Source of the DNA: Bog-473 sp963809715
GTDB taxonomy: Bacteria; Actinomycetota; Acidimicrobiia; Acidimicrobiales; RAAP-2
Assembly (NCBI GenBank): GCA_963809715.1
Contig: CAWEKO010000002.1
Span: 248,001 to 312,000 of the forward strand
Direction of reading: 5' to 3'
Length of the DNA stretch: 64,000 nucleotides
Below are positions 42,955-51,613 of this stretch, piece after piece. A program made the translations under genes and the position numbers. A model generated the notes under the pieces. That model was not told where the DNA came from. It worked only from the letters and a program-made list of their open reading frames with translations, and did not search any database. Numbering within the stretch: position 1 is the stretch's first letter; the number at the start of each line of letters is the position of its first letter.

Positions 42955-44543
42955 CAGTGCACGTCCGACATGAAGATGGGCGGGTTGTGCATGTGGGTCA
43001 GGGTCGGGGAGGGCCCGACCACGTCCGCCGCCATCTCGAGCGCGTCGTCGAGCGAGCTGGCCGGCGAGAAGCCGAGCCGGCGCACCGCCTTGGGATCGCC
43101 GCCCACCACGATCACCCGGCCCAGGTGCTCGAGGGCGTGCGCGCACCAGTACCACATGTAGAAAGGGTGGACGCCGTGGTAGGCGTGACCCGTCCGGTAG
43201 AGGTGGATGTACCAGGGGTCGGTGGCGAAGGACTCCTCGAACTCTTTGTGCATCTCGGTCGGGTCCTTCGTCTGGGTCAGCACCTGCTCGTAGAAGTCGA
43301 TGTAGCTCGGATGGTGACCCGGGTGGAACTCGGGCCGGGTCGGGTGGCGCATGATGAGCACGCCGCCCTCTCGCACCAGGGGCCGGCCCCGATACATGTT
43401 GAAGAAGTACCCGAGCCCGAGACAGGCCACCAGGATCGGGTTCATGATGGAGTTCACGTTGTAGGGACAGATGTAGGGCAGGCCCATGGTCAAGATGTCG
43501 GTCTGCCCCTCCACGTCGACGCCCTGCTGCTCCCACACGTGCTGGGTGGTCAGCGCGTGCACCGCCTCCACCTCGCCCGCCTGCACCGACGTCAGGGCGT
43601 GCGGGGAACGGATGTTGTGGAAGATCTGGCGGCTCAGCCGCGGCGGGACCTTCGAGAGGGCAGCCGACGTCGTGGCGTAGGTGGCCCGGTCACGCAACGT
43701 CCACTCCCACTCTCGCTTCTGGAGGAACGTGAAGTTGGGGGGGAACGTGTCGTTGTTGAGCGTCGTCTCGATCTGGAAGACCCTCACGCCCGCCTCGGCA
43801 ATGAGCCGGCCCATGCGCCAGTTCGACGTGTGCAGCTCGGACGCCGGCTGGTCCATGAAGGACTTGGAGTGCGCCATGGTGTGCGGGTTGTGATGGTGGC
43901 GCAGGCTGCGGTAGCTGGCCAGCCCGGTGGCCACGCTCTTGTGGCCGCCGTCCATGGAGACGAGGTTGATGTTCACGTAGATCAGGAGGTCCGAGGTGGC
44001 GGCCCGCTTGTTGATCTCGACGTCCTCACCCTGGTCGGTCTGGCCCAGGTGGATGAGGTTGTCGGGATCCTCGGCGTCGTGCTGGGTGAGCAGGCCGTGC
44101 GGGGCGAAGGCGTCGTAGACCCGGTCGCCCAGGGCGTGGCGCAGCTCTGCCTCGGTCATGCGGCGGTGCAGGGCCAGCGCGGCCACCAGCACGACGTCGT
44201 CCACCCCCGCCTCGGCCGCCATGTCCAGCACGGTCTCGATCACCATCTGGCGCACGTCGGGCGCCTCCATCTGCGGCAGGGGCAGGGAGACGTCGTCAAA
44301 GCAGATGGTCAGCTTCATGCCGGACGAAAGCAGCGCCGGCAACGGGTCGCGGTCACCCACCGGGTGCGCCAGCGCGTGGCGGATGGCCTGGTACGGATCG
44401 TCGATCGCCTTGATCGGCTCGGGCGCGTAGACCACCCGGCTCCCCTCGGGCAGGGTCTCGAGGGTGAAACCCTCGCCGTTCCAGAACAGCGTCGGTGGGG
44501 TCGACTTGTCTACCTCGAGCACGAAGCCGGGTCGGCGGCTCAT
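42954..44543 (-). CDS. LarA-like protein (DUF2088 / lactate racemase family)
   Basis: A 529-residue protein of the nickel-pincer lactate racemase (LarA) superfamily. The N-terminal domain carries TICFDDVSLPLP (the Asp of the substrate pocket), ALALHRRMTEAEL (a His like LarA His108), TQHDAEDP (a second His) and DGGHKSVATGL, where Lys202 is a candidate for the Lys that tethers the nickel-pincer nucleotide. It is longer than the 425-residue LarA, with an extended C-terminal domain rich in His and aromatic residues. It may racemise or epimerise a 2-hydroxyacid or sugar acid rather than lactate. No larB, larC or larE cofactor genes are in the window. It overlaps its neighbours on both sides by 1-4 nt. 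Confidence 0.82.
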   Translation of the reverse strand: MSRRPGFVLEVDKSTPPTLFWNGEGFTLETLPEGSRVVYAPEPIKAIDDPYQAIRHALAHPVGDRDPLPALLSSGMKLTICFDDVSLPLPQMEAPDVRQMVIETVLDMAAEAGVDDVVLVAALALHRRMTEAELRHALGDRVYDAFAPHGLLTQHDAEDPDNLIHLGQTDQGEDVEINKRAATSDLLIYVNINLVSMDGGHKSVATGLASYRSLRHHHNPHTMAHSKSFMDQPASELHTSNWRMGRLIAEAGVRVFQIETTLNNDTFPPNFTFLQKREWEWTLRDRATYATTSAALSKVPPRLSRQIFHNIRSPHALTSVQAGEVEAVHALTTQHVWEQQGVDVEGQTDILTMGLPYICPYNVNSIMNPILVACLGLGYFFNMYRGRPLVREGGVLIMRHPTRPEFHPGHHPSYIDFYEQVLTQTKDPTEMHKEFEESFATDPWYIHLYRTGHAYHGVHPFYMWYWCAHALEHLGRVIVVGGDPKAVRRLGFSPASSLDDALEMAADVVGPSPTLTHMHNPPIFMSDVH

Positions 44544-45799
44544 CGGGCGTGTCCTTTCCGTACATCGAATGCGATCTTCACCGCGCCCCGCCGTCCCGCC
44601 GCACCGGCGTGGACCACGGCCTCCTCGAAGCGGGTGAGCGGGTAGGTGGCCGACACCAGGCGGCCGGTGCGCTGGGCCGCCGCCAGCTCGAGGGCGAGCG
44701 CGAAGGTCGGCGTCGTGCTGGCCTGGCCCGGCTCACCGCGCTCGGTGCCGTAGGCGTAGGCGCCGGCCAGGCGAATCTCCCGGTGCCAGAGGGGCGCCAG
44801 GTCGATATGGACCTTCCCGGGCATCCCGACCAGGGAGACGGTGCCGCGCGGGCGCACCATGGCGAGCGACTGGGCAATCGACTCGGCGCTGCCCACGCAG
44901 TCGAGCACCACGTCCGCGCCGCCCGAGAGCGTGGCCGTCGTCCCGGACGGCCCGCCGAAGGACATCGAGCGAGCGTGGCGACGGACGGCCCGGGGCAGTT
45001 GGTCGGCCGGGAGTACCTCGGTGCCGCCGAACTCGCGGGCCAACCGTTGCTGGTGCGCGTAGCGGGCGCCGACCAGCACGACGGACGGCGTGGCGCAGCG
45101 ACCCGTCGTCGAGAGGTACGAGAGGGCGGCGGTCACCAGCAGACCGAGCGTCCCCGCCCCGAGCACGGCCACCACGTCGCCCGCGGCGATGGGCGCGCCC
45201 AGCACGGCGTGCACGGCGCAGGCCACCGGTTCCACCGTGACCGCGTCCGCGTCACCGAGCGCATCGGGCACCGCGTAGAGCTGACTCTGGTGGGCCACCA
45301 GGCCGGCGCTGGACCAGCCGCCGCCGGTGTCGGCGCAGAAGCCGGTCTGTAAGCCGGGGCGGATGTGGCCGAAAGCGATAGAGCCGCAGTTCCCCACCTG
45401 CCCGGCCTGGCACGCCGGGCACGGCGGCTCGATACCCCGGGCCGCGCAGCCCAGCACGGGCTGGAGCACGACCCGGCTGCCCGCGGCCAGTGCGGCGCCG
45501 TCGGCCGCCACGGTGTCCTCCGACACGGTCCCCACGACCTCGTGTCCGGGCACGAAGGGGAAGGACACGATGTCCTCGAAGTAGCGCGAGCTGCGCCCGT
45601 CGAGGGTGGCCAGGTCGGAGCCGCAGATGCCCGAGAGCACGGGGTCCACGTGGACCCACCCCGGTCCCGGCGCGTCGGGTGCGTCCCGATCGACCAGGCG
45701 CAGCGGCCCGACCCCGGCGCCGCGTCCCGACCCGAGCGACGACACGACACGTGCCGCGGCAAAGCGGGGGAGCGAGCGCTCGAAGAGCAGCGTGCTCAC
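44540..45799 (-). CDS. Zinc-dependent alcohol dehydrogenase (MDR family)
   Basis: A 419-residue medium-chain dehydrogenase. The catalytic zinc site is GICGSD plus GHEVVG. A structural-zinc-like Cys cluster lies in CAARGIEPPCPACQAGQVGNC. The NAD site is VVAVLGAGTLGLLV. An insertion in the middle makes it longer than standard 340-370 residue members. It would oxidise an alcohol or sorbitol-like polyol. The start, GTG 45799, overlaps the upstream HAD stop codon (GTGA), and its own stop overlaps larA (ATGA). It is part of the four-gene operon. Confidence 0.92.
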   Translation of the reverse strand: MSTLLFERSLPRFAAARVVSSLGSGRGAGVGPLRLVDRDAPDAPGPGWVHVDPVLSGICGSDLATLDGRSSRYFEDIVSFPFVPGHEVVGTVSEDTVAADGAALAAGSRVVLQPVLGCAARGIEPPCPACQAGQVGNCGSIAFGHIRPGLQTGFCADTGGGWSSAGLVAHQSQLYAVPDALGDADAVTVEPVACAVHAVLGAPIAAGDVVAVLGAGTLGLLVTAALSYLSTTGRCATPSVVLVGARYAHQQRLAREFGGTEVLPADQLPRAVRRHARSMSFGGPSGTTATLSGGADVVLDCVGSAESIAQSLAMVRPRGTVSLVGMPGKVHIDLAPLWHREIRLAGAYAYGTERGEPGQASTTPTFALALELAAAQRTGRLVSATYPLTRFEEAVVHAGAAGRRGAVKIAFDVRKGHAR

Positions 45800-47103
45800 C
45801 GCCCGATCACCGCCTTGGGCGAGCGCACGTCGAACGGGCCGAGAGGGAGCGGCCGGTGCGAGCCGCCTTCGGCCTTGGCCCAGTGCTCGACGTGCCAGCC
45901 CCGGCGCCGGGCGATGGTGGCGAGGCGGGACTCGGGATTGACCGCGACGGGGAACCCGACCGCCTCGAGCATGGCCAGGTCGCTGGCCGAGTCGGCGTAC
46001 GCCACCGACTGCTCGAGCGAGAGCCCGTGCTCGTCGGCGTACTCGGAGAGCACGATGGCCCGGGCCTCGCCGATGGGCGGCAGGGTGCTCAGCTGGCCCG
46101 TCAGGCGCCCGTCGCGCACGGACATGACCGCGCAGACGATGTCGTCGAAGAGCGGGCGGATCGGCTCGATCACGAAGTCCAGCGCCCCCGTGATCAGGAG
46201 GGTCCGATGGCCGAGCGCCCGATGGGCCCGCACCCGGGCGAAGCCCTCGGGGAACGACCGGGTGAGCAGCTGGCGGTGGAAGAGCTCCCACGAGTCCTGG
46301 CGCAGCTGGGACAGCGGTGCGTCCTCGAAGCGACGGTAGAAAGCGCTGAGGAAATCGCCCCGGTCACGCCGGTCCAGCGCCAGCAGCCCCGGACCCTGGC
46401 GCACCAGGTCGGCCACGAAACGGGCGCGCCGGGCCGGCGGCAGGTGGCGGCTGGCCAGCCAGGCGTAGGTGTCGACGACGTTGGAGGACATGAGCGTGTG
46501 CTCGAGGTCGAACACGGCCAGGTGGCGCTCGGGCGAGAGGATCGCCTTGCGCTGGCGCTCGGGACGCTTGTCGACGACCGAGCGGCCCGGCGTCGTGCGC
46601 ACGCGGGTGTGCTCGAGCACCGACGGCAGGTGGATGTCGAGCACGTAGCGGTCCCAGTCGATGGCGGCCGGGTCGAACCCGAAGGACGCATGATCGTCAC
46701 TGTCGCAGCCGGCCCACAACTCGAGCAGGTTGTCGACCCGGTAGCGCGCGTCCGTCTCGGTGTAGGCGCCGTAGAGCTCGACGTAGCCCAGGGCGCGCTT
46801 GGCCATGGCGTGGCGGTCTTCGATGCGGGCGGCCAGCTGCGCCTGCCTGCCTCGGATCGGCAAGGCAGTGAGCAGTTTTTCGGCGAACGTCATGACGGCG
46901 TCGGCCCGCTTGAGCTGTCGCTGCACCCGGCCGCGTCCGGGGAAGGACCACTCGGGGACGTTGATGGGCTGGCCGCGCTCGTCGTAGAGCGGGTGCCGCT
47001 GGAAGAAGCCCGTCGACAGCTCGACCAGGCGCCCGTAGCGCAGCGGGTTCCGCACGCCCGAGGCCACGTGGTACACCTTCGGCCGCCCCGACTTCGGGTC
47101 CCC
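45796..47103 (-). CDS. C-terminal part of frameshifted reductase-HAD fusion (HAD-IB domain)
   Basis: In this frame homology runs from about 47100 down to 45796: first the end of the reductase domain (KVYHVASGVRNPLRYGRL), then a linker helix, then a HAD-IB phosphatase domain of about 220 residues. HAD motifs: FDLEHTLMSSN (the second Asp of DxD is Glu here), LLITGALDF (Thr/Gly) and YADSASDLAMLEAVG (the acidic motif). The domain belongs with the upstream frame; a single-base change joins them. The Asp-to-Glu change may weaken phosphatase activity. The stop overlaps the dehydrogenase start by 4 nt. Confidence 0.8.
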   Translation of the reverse strand, partial: GDPKSGRPKVYHVASGVRNPLRYGRLVELSTGFFQRHPLYDERGQPINVPEWSFPGRGRVQRQLKRADAVMTFAEKLLTALPIRGRQAQLAARIEDRHAMAKRALGYVELYGAYTETDARYRVDNLLELWAGCDSDDHASFGFDPAAIDWDRYVLDIHLPSVLEHTRVRTTPGRSVVDKRPERQRKAILSPERHLAVFDLEHTLMSSNVVDTYAWLASRHLPPARRARFVADLVRQGPGLLALDRRDRGDFLSAFYRRFEDAPLSQLRQDSWELFHRQLLTRSFPEGFARVRAHRALGHRTLLITGALDFVIEPIRPLFDDIVCAVMSVRDGRLTGQLSTLPPIGEARAIVLSEYADEHGLSLEQSVAYADSASDLAMLEAVGFPVAVNPESRLATIARRRGWHVEHWAKAEGGSHRPLPLGPFDVRSPKAVIGR

Positions 47104-48142
47104 GAGCCGCCACGGCCAGGATGGCGGCCACCACGAGGTCGACCGGGATGACGTCGACGATCCCTTCGGGTACGCCGGGGAACTCGCGCAGCAGGCCGCG
47201 GGCGTACGAGATGATGATCGGCTCGGCCATGCGGAAGCCGCGTATCCAACCCGGGCGGGGCTCGGACAACGCTGACTCGATGATCGAAGGGCGTACGAAG
47301 GTGATGGGCACCTTGCCTTCCCACTGCTCCACCAAGGCCCGCTCGCCCAGTGCCTTGGTGAATGGGTAGGCATCGGGCCAACCGAGCGAGAGCGCCCGCG
47401 CCGTGCCGGCCTTGACCAGCTCTCCGCTGACCCACTCCTCGCGCACCTTCTCGGAGCGGGCGGCGATCAGGTGGTCGCCGGCGGCTCCGATCTCGCTGCG
47501 CGCTTGTTTCGTGCACGCACGCAGCCGTTCGGGTTTGCGCGACTCGGCCTGCAGGTCGTCGCGCAGGCGGCGGGCGGCGGTCACCTCGTCCTGCCAGGCC
47601 ACGTCGAGCGTGTAGCGGTTCTCGCTGAGGAGCTCCTCTTTGGCTTCACCCTGGTGGGTGCTGGCCACGTACGCGGTGGAGACGGCCACGAGGTGACCGG
47701 CCGAGCCGACCTCGGACATGGCCGAGGCGACGCGTGAGGGGCCGAGCATGTTGATCTCGACCGCCTGCGTCAAGGGCGCGTCGAAGGAGACGGTGGCGGC
47801 AGAGTGGATGACCACGTCGGCTCGGCGCAGGGCCTCCCGGCCGTCGTCGTCGAGCCCGAGTCCGTCGCGGCCGACGTCGCCCGGCACCGCCCGCACCCGT
47901 CGCTCGACCTCGGCGGGAAAGTCGTCACCGAGTTCACCACGGAGGCGGTCGAAGCAATCGTTCTTGATGACCTCCCGGGCCAGCCGGGCTGCGGCGTCCG
48001 CCCGCCGACCGGGCCGGATGAGCACGGTGATCTCGGCCTCGGGGAGGCAACGCAGGATCCGCTCGACCAGGGCGGTCCCGAGGAAGCCGGTGGCCCCGGT
48101 GACGAAGAATCGCTTCCCACGGAGATCCCGCTCGATGGGCAT
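46697..48142 (-). CDS. N-terminal fatty acyl-CoA reductase-like domain of frameshifted fusion
   Basis: This frame begins at ATG 48142 and codes for a NAD(P)-binding extended-SDR domain of the fatty acyl-CoA reductase type: GATGFLGTALVERIL (cofactor loop), VIHSAATVSFDAPL, STAYVAS and the active-site pair YPFTK (Tyr-x3-Lys). Homology stops near 47100, where the frame continues into Arg/Pro-rich residues to a stop at 46697. The coherent continuation lies in the next frame (45796-47103), so the real product should be a fused reductase-HAD protein of about 780 residues. It is divergent from the TetR gene, 47 bp between starts. Confidence 0.8.
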   Translation of the reverse strand: MPIERDLRGKRFFVTGATGFLGTALVERILRCLPEAEITVLIRPGRRADAAARLAREVIKNDCFDRLRGELGDDFPAEVERRVRAVPGDVGRDGLGLDDDGREALRRADVVIHSAATVSFDAPLTQAVEINMLGPSRVASAMSEVGSAGHLVAVSTAYVASTHQGEAKEELLSENRYTLDVAWQDEVTAARRLRDDLQAESRKPERLRACTKQARSEIGAAGDHLIAARSEKVREEWVSGELVKAGTARALSLGWPDAYPFTKALGERALVEQWEGKVPITFVRPSIIESALSEPRPGWIRGFRMAEPIIISYARGLLREFPGVPEGIVDVIPVDLVVAAILAVAARGPEVGAAEGVPRGLGRAEPAALRAPGRAVDGLLPAAPALRRARPAHQRPRVVLPRTRPGAATAQAGRRRHDVRRKTAHCLADPRQAGAAGRPHRRPPRHGQARPGLRRALRRLHRDGRALPGRQPARVVGRLRQ

Positions 48143-48148
48143 CAGAAA

Positions 48149-48188
48149 TGTCTACCACCGGCGACCCGATTCTGTCTACCATTTGGTA
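48149..48188. promoter_or_regulatory. Candidate TetR operator in the divergent promoter
   Basis: tgtctacca occurs twice as a direct repeat (48149-48157 and 48173-48181), 24 bp apart. The second copy runs into the inverted repeat TACCA-tt-TGGTA (48177-48188). The 47-bp gap between the reductase and TetR genes makes this the natural operator for both. Confidence 0.5.
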
Positions 48189-48189
48189 A

Positions 48190-48792
48190 GTGCCCAGCTC
48201 GACGACCAAGGAGCGCATCCTCGACGCCGCCCTGAGCTCCTTCGCGGGGCGCGGCTACGAGGCCACCTCCCTCGACGCCGTGGCCCAAATGCTCGAGCTC
48301 ACCAAGCAGTCGATCCTGTACTGGTTTCCCTCCAAAGACGTGCTCTTGGAGGCCGTGATCGCGCGGAGCGCCGCCGACCTGTCGACTGCGCTCGAGTCCG
48401 CCCTGCGGGAGGCGGGGGAAGGCTGGGATCGGGTGGAGGCAGTGGTGCGTTCGGTCTTCCGCCTCGCCGCCCGCCAGCCCGAACTCCTCGGTCTGCTGCG
48501 CGAAGTGGGACGGCTCGGCCCCCCGGCGGCGACCCAGATGACGTTGGCCCTCGAGCCGCTGGTCGAGCGCGCTTCGTCATTCCTCGAGTCCGAGATGGAT
48601 GCCGGTGCCATGCGGCGCCACGACCCGCGACTGCTCCTCTTGGCCATCTATTCGACCGTGATCGGCATGGTGACCGAGGTCGAGGTGCTGCGGGCGCTCG
48701 GGGAAGAGCCGACCGCCCGCTCGCTGGTACGCCGTCGGGCCGACGTGCTCCGGCTCCTGCGTTCCGCTTTGGTGGTCGAACCGGGCGCCTGA
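48190..48792 (+). CDS. TetR-family transcriptional regulator
   Basis: A 200-residue TetR protein. The helix-turn-helix is KERILDAALSSFAGRGYEATSLDAVAQMLELTKQSILYWFPSKDVLLEAV at about residues 7-56. The ligand-binding domain follows, without a recognisable ligand motif. GTG 48190 lies 8 nt after a TACCAT -10-like element, so the mRNA may be leaderless. It is divergent from the reductase-HAD/dehydrogenase/LarA/acyltransferase operon and is the likely repressor of it. Confidence 0.93.
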   Translation: MPSSTTKERILDAALSSFAGRGYEATSLDAVAQMLELTKQSILYWFPSKDVLLEAVIARSAADLSTALESALREAGEGWDRVEAVVRSVFRLAARQPELLGLLREVGRLGPPAATQMTLALEPLVERASSFLESEMDAGAMRRHDPRLLLLAIYSTVIGMVTEVEVLRALGEEPTARSLVRRRADVLRLLRSALVVEPGA

Positions 48793-48917
48793 CCTGCCGG
48801 CCGGCGGGCGCCGGGCCCTGGGCCTGGGCTCTGGGCGCCGGGCGCCGGGCCCTGGGCGCGCACCGCATGGTCAGGCCGGCCCTCATGGTCACCCGACCCG
48901 TCGTCGCGGCGTCGCGG

Positions 48918-49601
48918 CTACTCGGTGGGCTTGGGGATCTTCTTCCGGGGTGGCGCCTTCGGCGTGTAGCGCTTGTTTGCGGTCGGAGGCCTGCGGTCAC
49001 CGGAACTCGAGGTTGTCTTGGTCGCCCGGGCGGGTTCCTTGCTGCGGCGACTTCCGCGTTCGCGGCGCTCGGAGCGCGACGAGGCGGCTTCTCGCGCCAC
49101 GACCTTGGCGCTGGTGGAGCCGTACTTGTTCAGGCGCCAGGCCCGCAACATGAGCCAGCCGCCGAGGAGGATGAAGGCGAACCCGATGATCCCGATGAAG
49201 AGGGTGAAGCCAAAGCCGATCAGGAAGAGGGAGAAGGTGACGAGCGTCCGTTTCCCCTTCCAGAGGGCGACGAACCCGATGATGCAGAACACGAGGATGG
49301 CCGCCATCAGGAGCCAGGCGTCCGGAGCCACCCCAATGGAGCTCTTGCCGTGCTTGTCGACGCGGTTCTGAGAGATGACCCAGAGCGGGATACCGATCCC
49401 GGCCAGGGTCGCCAGGATCAGGCCGAACAGGGCGAGCTTGTGCTCGGTTCGGTCCAGGCTGGCCATGGCGGCCTTGCGGTCCTCGGGCGGGATCACCTGT
49501 TGGGGGTCCCGGTCTTCGAGACCCGCTCCGCCGAAGAGGGCGGACAGACGACCGGTCCAGCTCTGAGGACCGCCGTCGGGGTCGCCGGGAAGCAATGTCA
49601 C
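48918..49601 (-). CDS. Four-helix membrane protein of unknown function
   Basis: A 227-residue protein. A cytoplasmic N-terminal part (DRDPQQVIPPEDRKAAMASLDRTEHK) leads into helices at about residues 51-71, 88-107, and two close together at 115-150 (LFLIGFGFTLFIGIIGFAFILLGGWLML). The tail is long and strongly basic (SRSERRERGSRR to PKAPPRKKIPKPTE). GTG 49601 is the preferred start; the frame is open upstream but without sensible residues. It looks like an actinobacterial lineage-specific protein. Confidence 0.75.
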   Translation of the reverse strand: MTLLPGDPDGGPQSWTGRLSALFGGAGLEDRDPQQVIPPEDRKAAMASLDRTEHKLALFGLILATLAGIGIPLWVISQNRVDKHGKSSIGVAPDAWLLMAAILVFCIIGFVALWKGKRTLVTFSLFLIGFGFTLFIGIIGFAFILLGGWLMLRAWRLNKYGSTSAKVVAREAASSRSERRERGSRRSKEPARATKTTSSSGDRRPPTANKRYTPKAPPRKKIPKPTE

Positions 49602-50629
49602 CCGACTCAGGGTACCGGCGCCCCCGGGCCGCCCCAAATCGCCCAGGGCACGGTCGGAACCCTGCCGGTCGGCACGGGAAGACGTATGGAAGACGGGACT
49701 TCGGAGCTTGAAAGGGCCCTTTTGGGCTTTGAACGTGCCTTCACATTTGCTGACTCCTCTTGTGCCAACGGCGAAAGCAAAGTGGCCGCGGGTGGCGGGA
49801 ACAGGGGTGTGACACTCGCCACATCCGCCGGGCGATCGTCGCATCAAGCAAATGAAAACGACTAAATCGCAAGGGGGAGAACGTGCTCATGAATCAGCGG
49901 ATGTTGGCCGCGGGCCTCTTGGCTCTTTCGGCATTCTCGGACCGTCTGCACGACCGGCCGCTGCCGGAGGTCAACTCGAAGAAAGGCCGACGTGTTGAAG
50001 TTCGAGCCCGGCACCCACAACCCCACGCAGGGTCAGGGCAGGATGTCCAAGACCCCGAACTACCCACGTCGGCATCCCAAGTCAGCATCCCAAACAGTCG
50101 GGCGCGGACCAGATCTGTCAATTTTCGCCGGGTTCCCACTCTTTGTGAGCGATGCCGGTCTCCCGCTCTTTACGAGCGATGCGGGTTCCACGACTGACGT
50201 CTGCGCTGACGTTGGAACGAGAAGGCATTCAGTCGATGGCACGAGTACGAAGCTGAGGATCCACATTGCGGCGAAGGAGTGCGAGAATCAGCGCACAGCC
50301 CACTCCCTCTTTTGGGCGGTGTATCGAGAGCTCTTCCTCGGCACCCGGCTTGGCAGGGTCTTTTGGGCGTCATGACCGTCGCCCTCTTCTAGGATGCCGA
50401 GCCCGCGCCGAGGTCGTCAGCCCGGGCCTTTGTCCAACCCATCGAGTGGACGGACGGGAGGGGAAATCGCCACGTCGGAAGCTCTGGGGAAGCTCTGGCC
50501 GGAAATTCGGGTCGATCCCAGTGGATCGACTCCATGCCCCCAACGTTCGACGAGGCTCCGCACGATGCCTCACGAGTTGGATTCCGGATACAGTTACGAG
50601 TTCGCATGACCTGGAGGTTTTCCTCTAAG
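49602..50629. other. Long region without a confident gene, upstream of tRNA-Val
   Basis: About 1 kb. At 49870 a GGGGGAGAAC and ATG 49889 begin a frame that starts like a signal peptide (MNQRMLAAGLLALSAF) but degenerates. A short tandem repeat (ctcttt.(g/a)cgagcgatgc.gg) lies at about 50138-50185. It looks like decayed DNA beside a tRNA integration site. Confidence 0.5.
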
Positions 50630-50703
50630 GGGCGCTTAGCTCAGCTGGTTAGAGCGCAGCCTTCACACGGCTGAGGTCGTGGGTTCGAGTCCCGCAGCGC
50701 CCA
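50630..50703 (+). tRNA. tRNA-Val (anticodon CAC)
   Basis: A 74-nt cloverleaf without encoded CCA. The acceptor stem is GGGCGCT/AGCGCCC (perfect 7 bp), the D arm GCTC..GAGC, the anticodon arm CAGCC-TTCACAC-GGCTG with anticodon CAC at loop positions 34-36, the variable loop AGGTC, and the T arm GTGGG-TTCGAGT-CCCGC. The discriminator base is A. Confidence 0.97.
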
Positions 50704-50745
50704 CTGTTTTCGTCCTGGTCAGCGGCTTGCGAGTCCTGAGGGGAG

Positions 50746-51447
50746 TCATTCGAGTCGTCCGGCGTGCGCGCTAGGTGCGCGAACGAAATCGTTTTTCCTC
50801 GCGCACGGGCCGAGTCGTGGGTGTCGTCTGACCTCAGCCGTGGCCGGTGCGCCTTCAGCCAGGGCGTCGATTGCGTCGTTCAGACGCTGTTCGGACCCCG
50901 GCAAGAGGTGGCGGTAGCGGTCGAGCGTGAAGCTCACCGACGTGTGCCCGGCCCGTGCCGCCACTTCCTTCGGAATCGCCCCTGCGGCCATCCACAGAGC
51001 GACTGCCGTGTGTCGCAGATCGTGCGGGCGCAGGTGCTCGAGTCCGGCCTTGCACACGGCTGGCGCCCAGAAGCGCCAGCGCCACACATTGAGTTGGACG
51101 GGGCCGCCCTCCGGGGCAGTGAACACGAGGTCGTCGGGCTGTCGCCCAAAAGTCCGCAGATGCTCGGCCAACGGATCGGCCACCACGCGGGGGAGCGGGA
51201 CGTTTCTTCGGCCGGCCCTGGTCTTGGGGGGTCCGTAGTACGGATGGCCACCAACGTCGACGACCGTCTCGGCGATGGCCACCGTTCGCCGCAGAGGATC
51301 CACTCGTTTGGCCCGCAGCCCAAAGAGTTCGCCTGCGCGCAACCCGCCGTAGGCGGCGAGGAGGACGGCCGCTCGGTAGCGCGGGTCCATTGCCTCGGCC
51401 AACGTCATGACCTCCCTCGGATTGAGGAAGCGCATCTCAATTCGCAC
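50746..51447 (-). CDS. Tyrosine recombinase/integrase, N-terminally truncated
   Basis: A 233-residue catalytic domain without the N-terminal DNA-binding (SAM-like) domain. Catalytic residues are present: Arg in AAYGGLRAGELFGLR, Lys in PPKTRAGRRNV, HDLRH with its His and Arg, GHTS, and the nucleophile Tyr in TLDRYRHLLPG. Upstream in frame there is a stop at about 51466, so the missing part is not simply a start choice. GTG 51447 or ATG 51435 could start it. It lies 43 bp from tRNA-Val, pointing towards it, as integrases of tRNA-targeting elements do. It is most likely a remnant. Confidence 0.8.
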   Translation of the reverse strand: MRIEMRFLNPREVMTLAEAMDPRYRAAVLLAAYGGLRAGELFGLRAKRVDPLRRTVAIAETVVDVGGHPYYGPPKTRAGRRNVPLPRVVADPLAEHLRTFGRQPDDLVFTAPEGGPVQLNVWRWRFWAPAVCKAGLEHLRPHDLRHTAVALWMAAGAIPKEVAARAGHTSVSFTLDRYRHLLPGSEQRLNDAIDALAEGAPATAEVRRHPRLGPCARKNDFVRAPSAHAGRLE

Positions 51448-51613
51448 GGGGCGTCGTCCCGAACATCAACCACGCCTTCGACATATGCCGCGCATTGAGC
51501 AGGCCCCTTGGCGGAACCGTTGTGCCCGAGGTGATTGACAGCAAGTCAGCGCCGTCAATGCCGAAGGGTCCATCCTCGACTTCGTTGGTGTCAACGACCG
51601 ATCGGAGAATATT

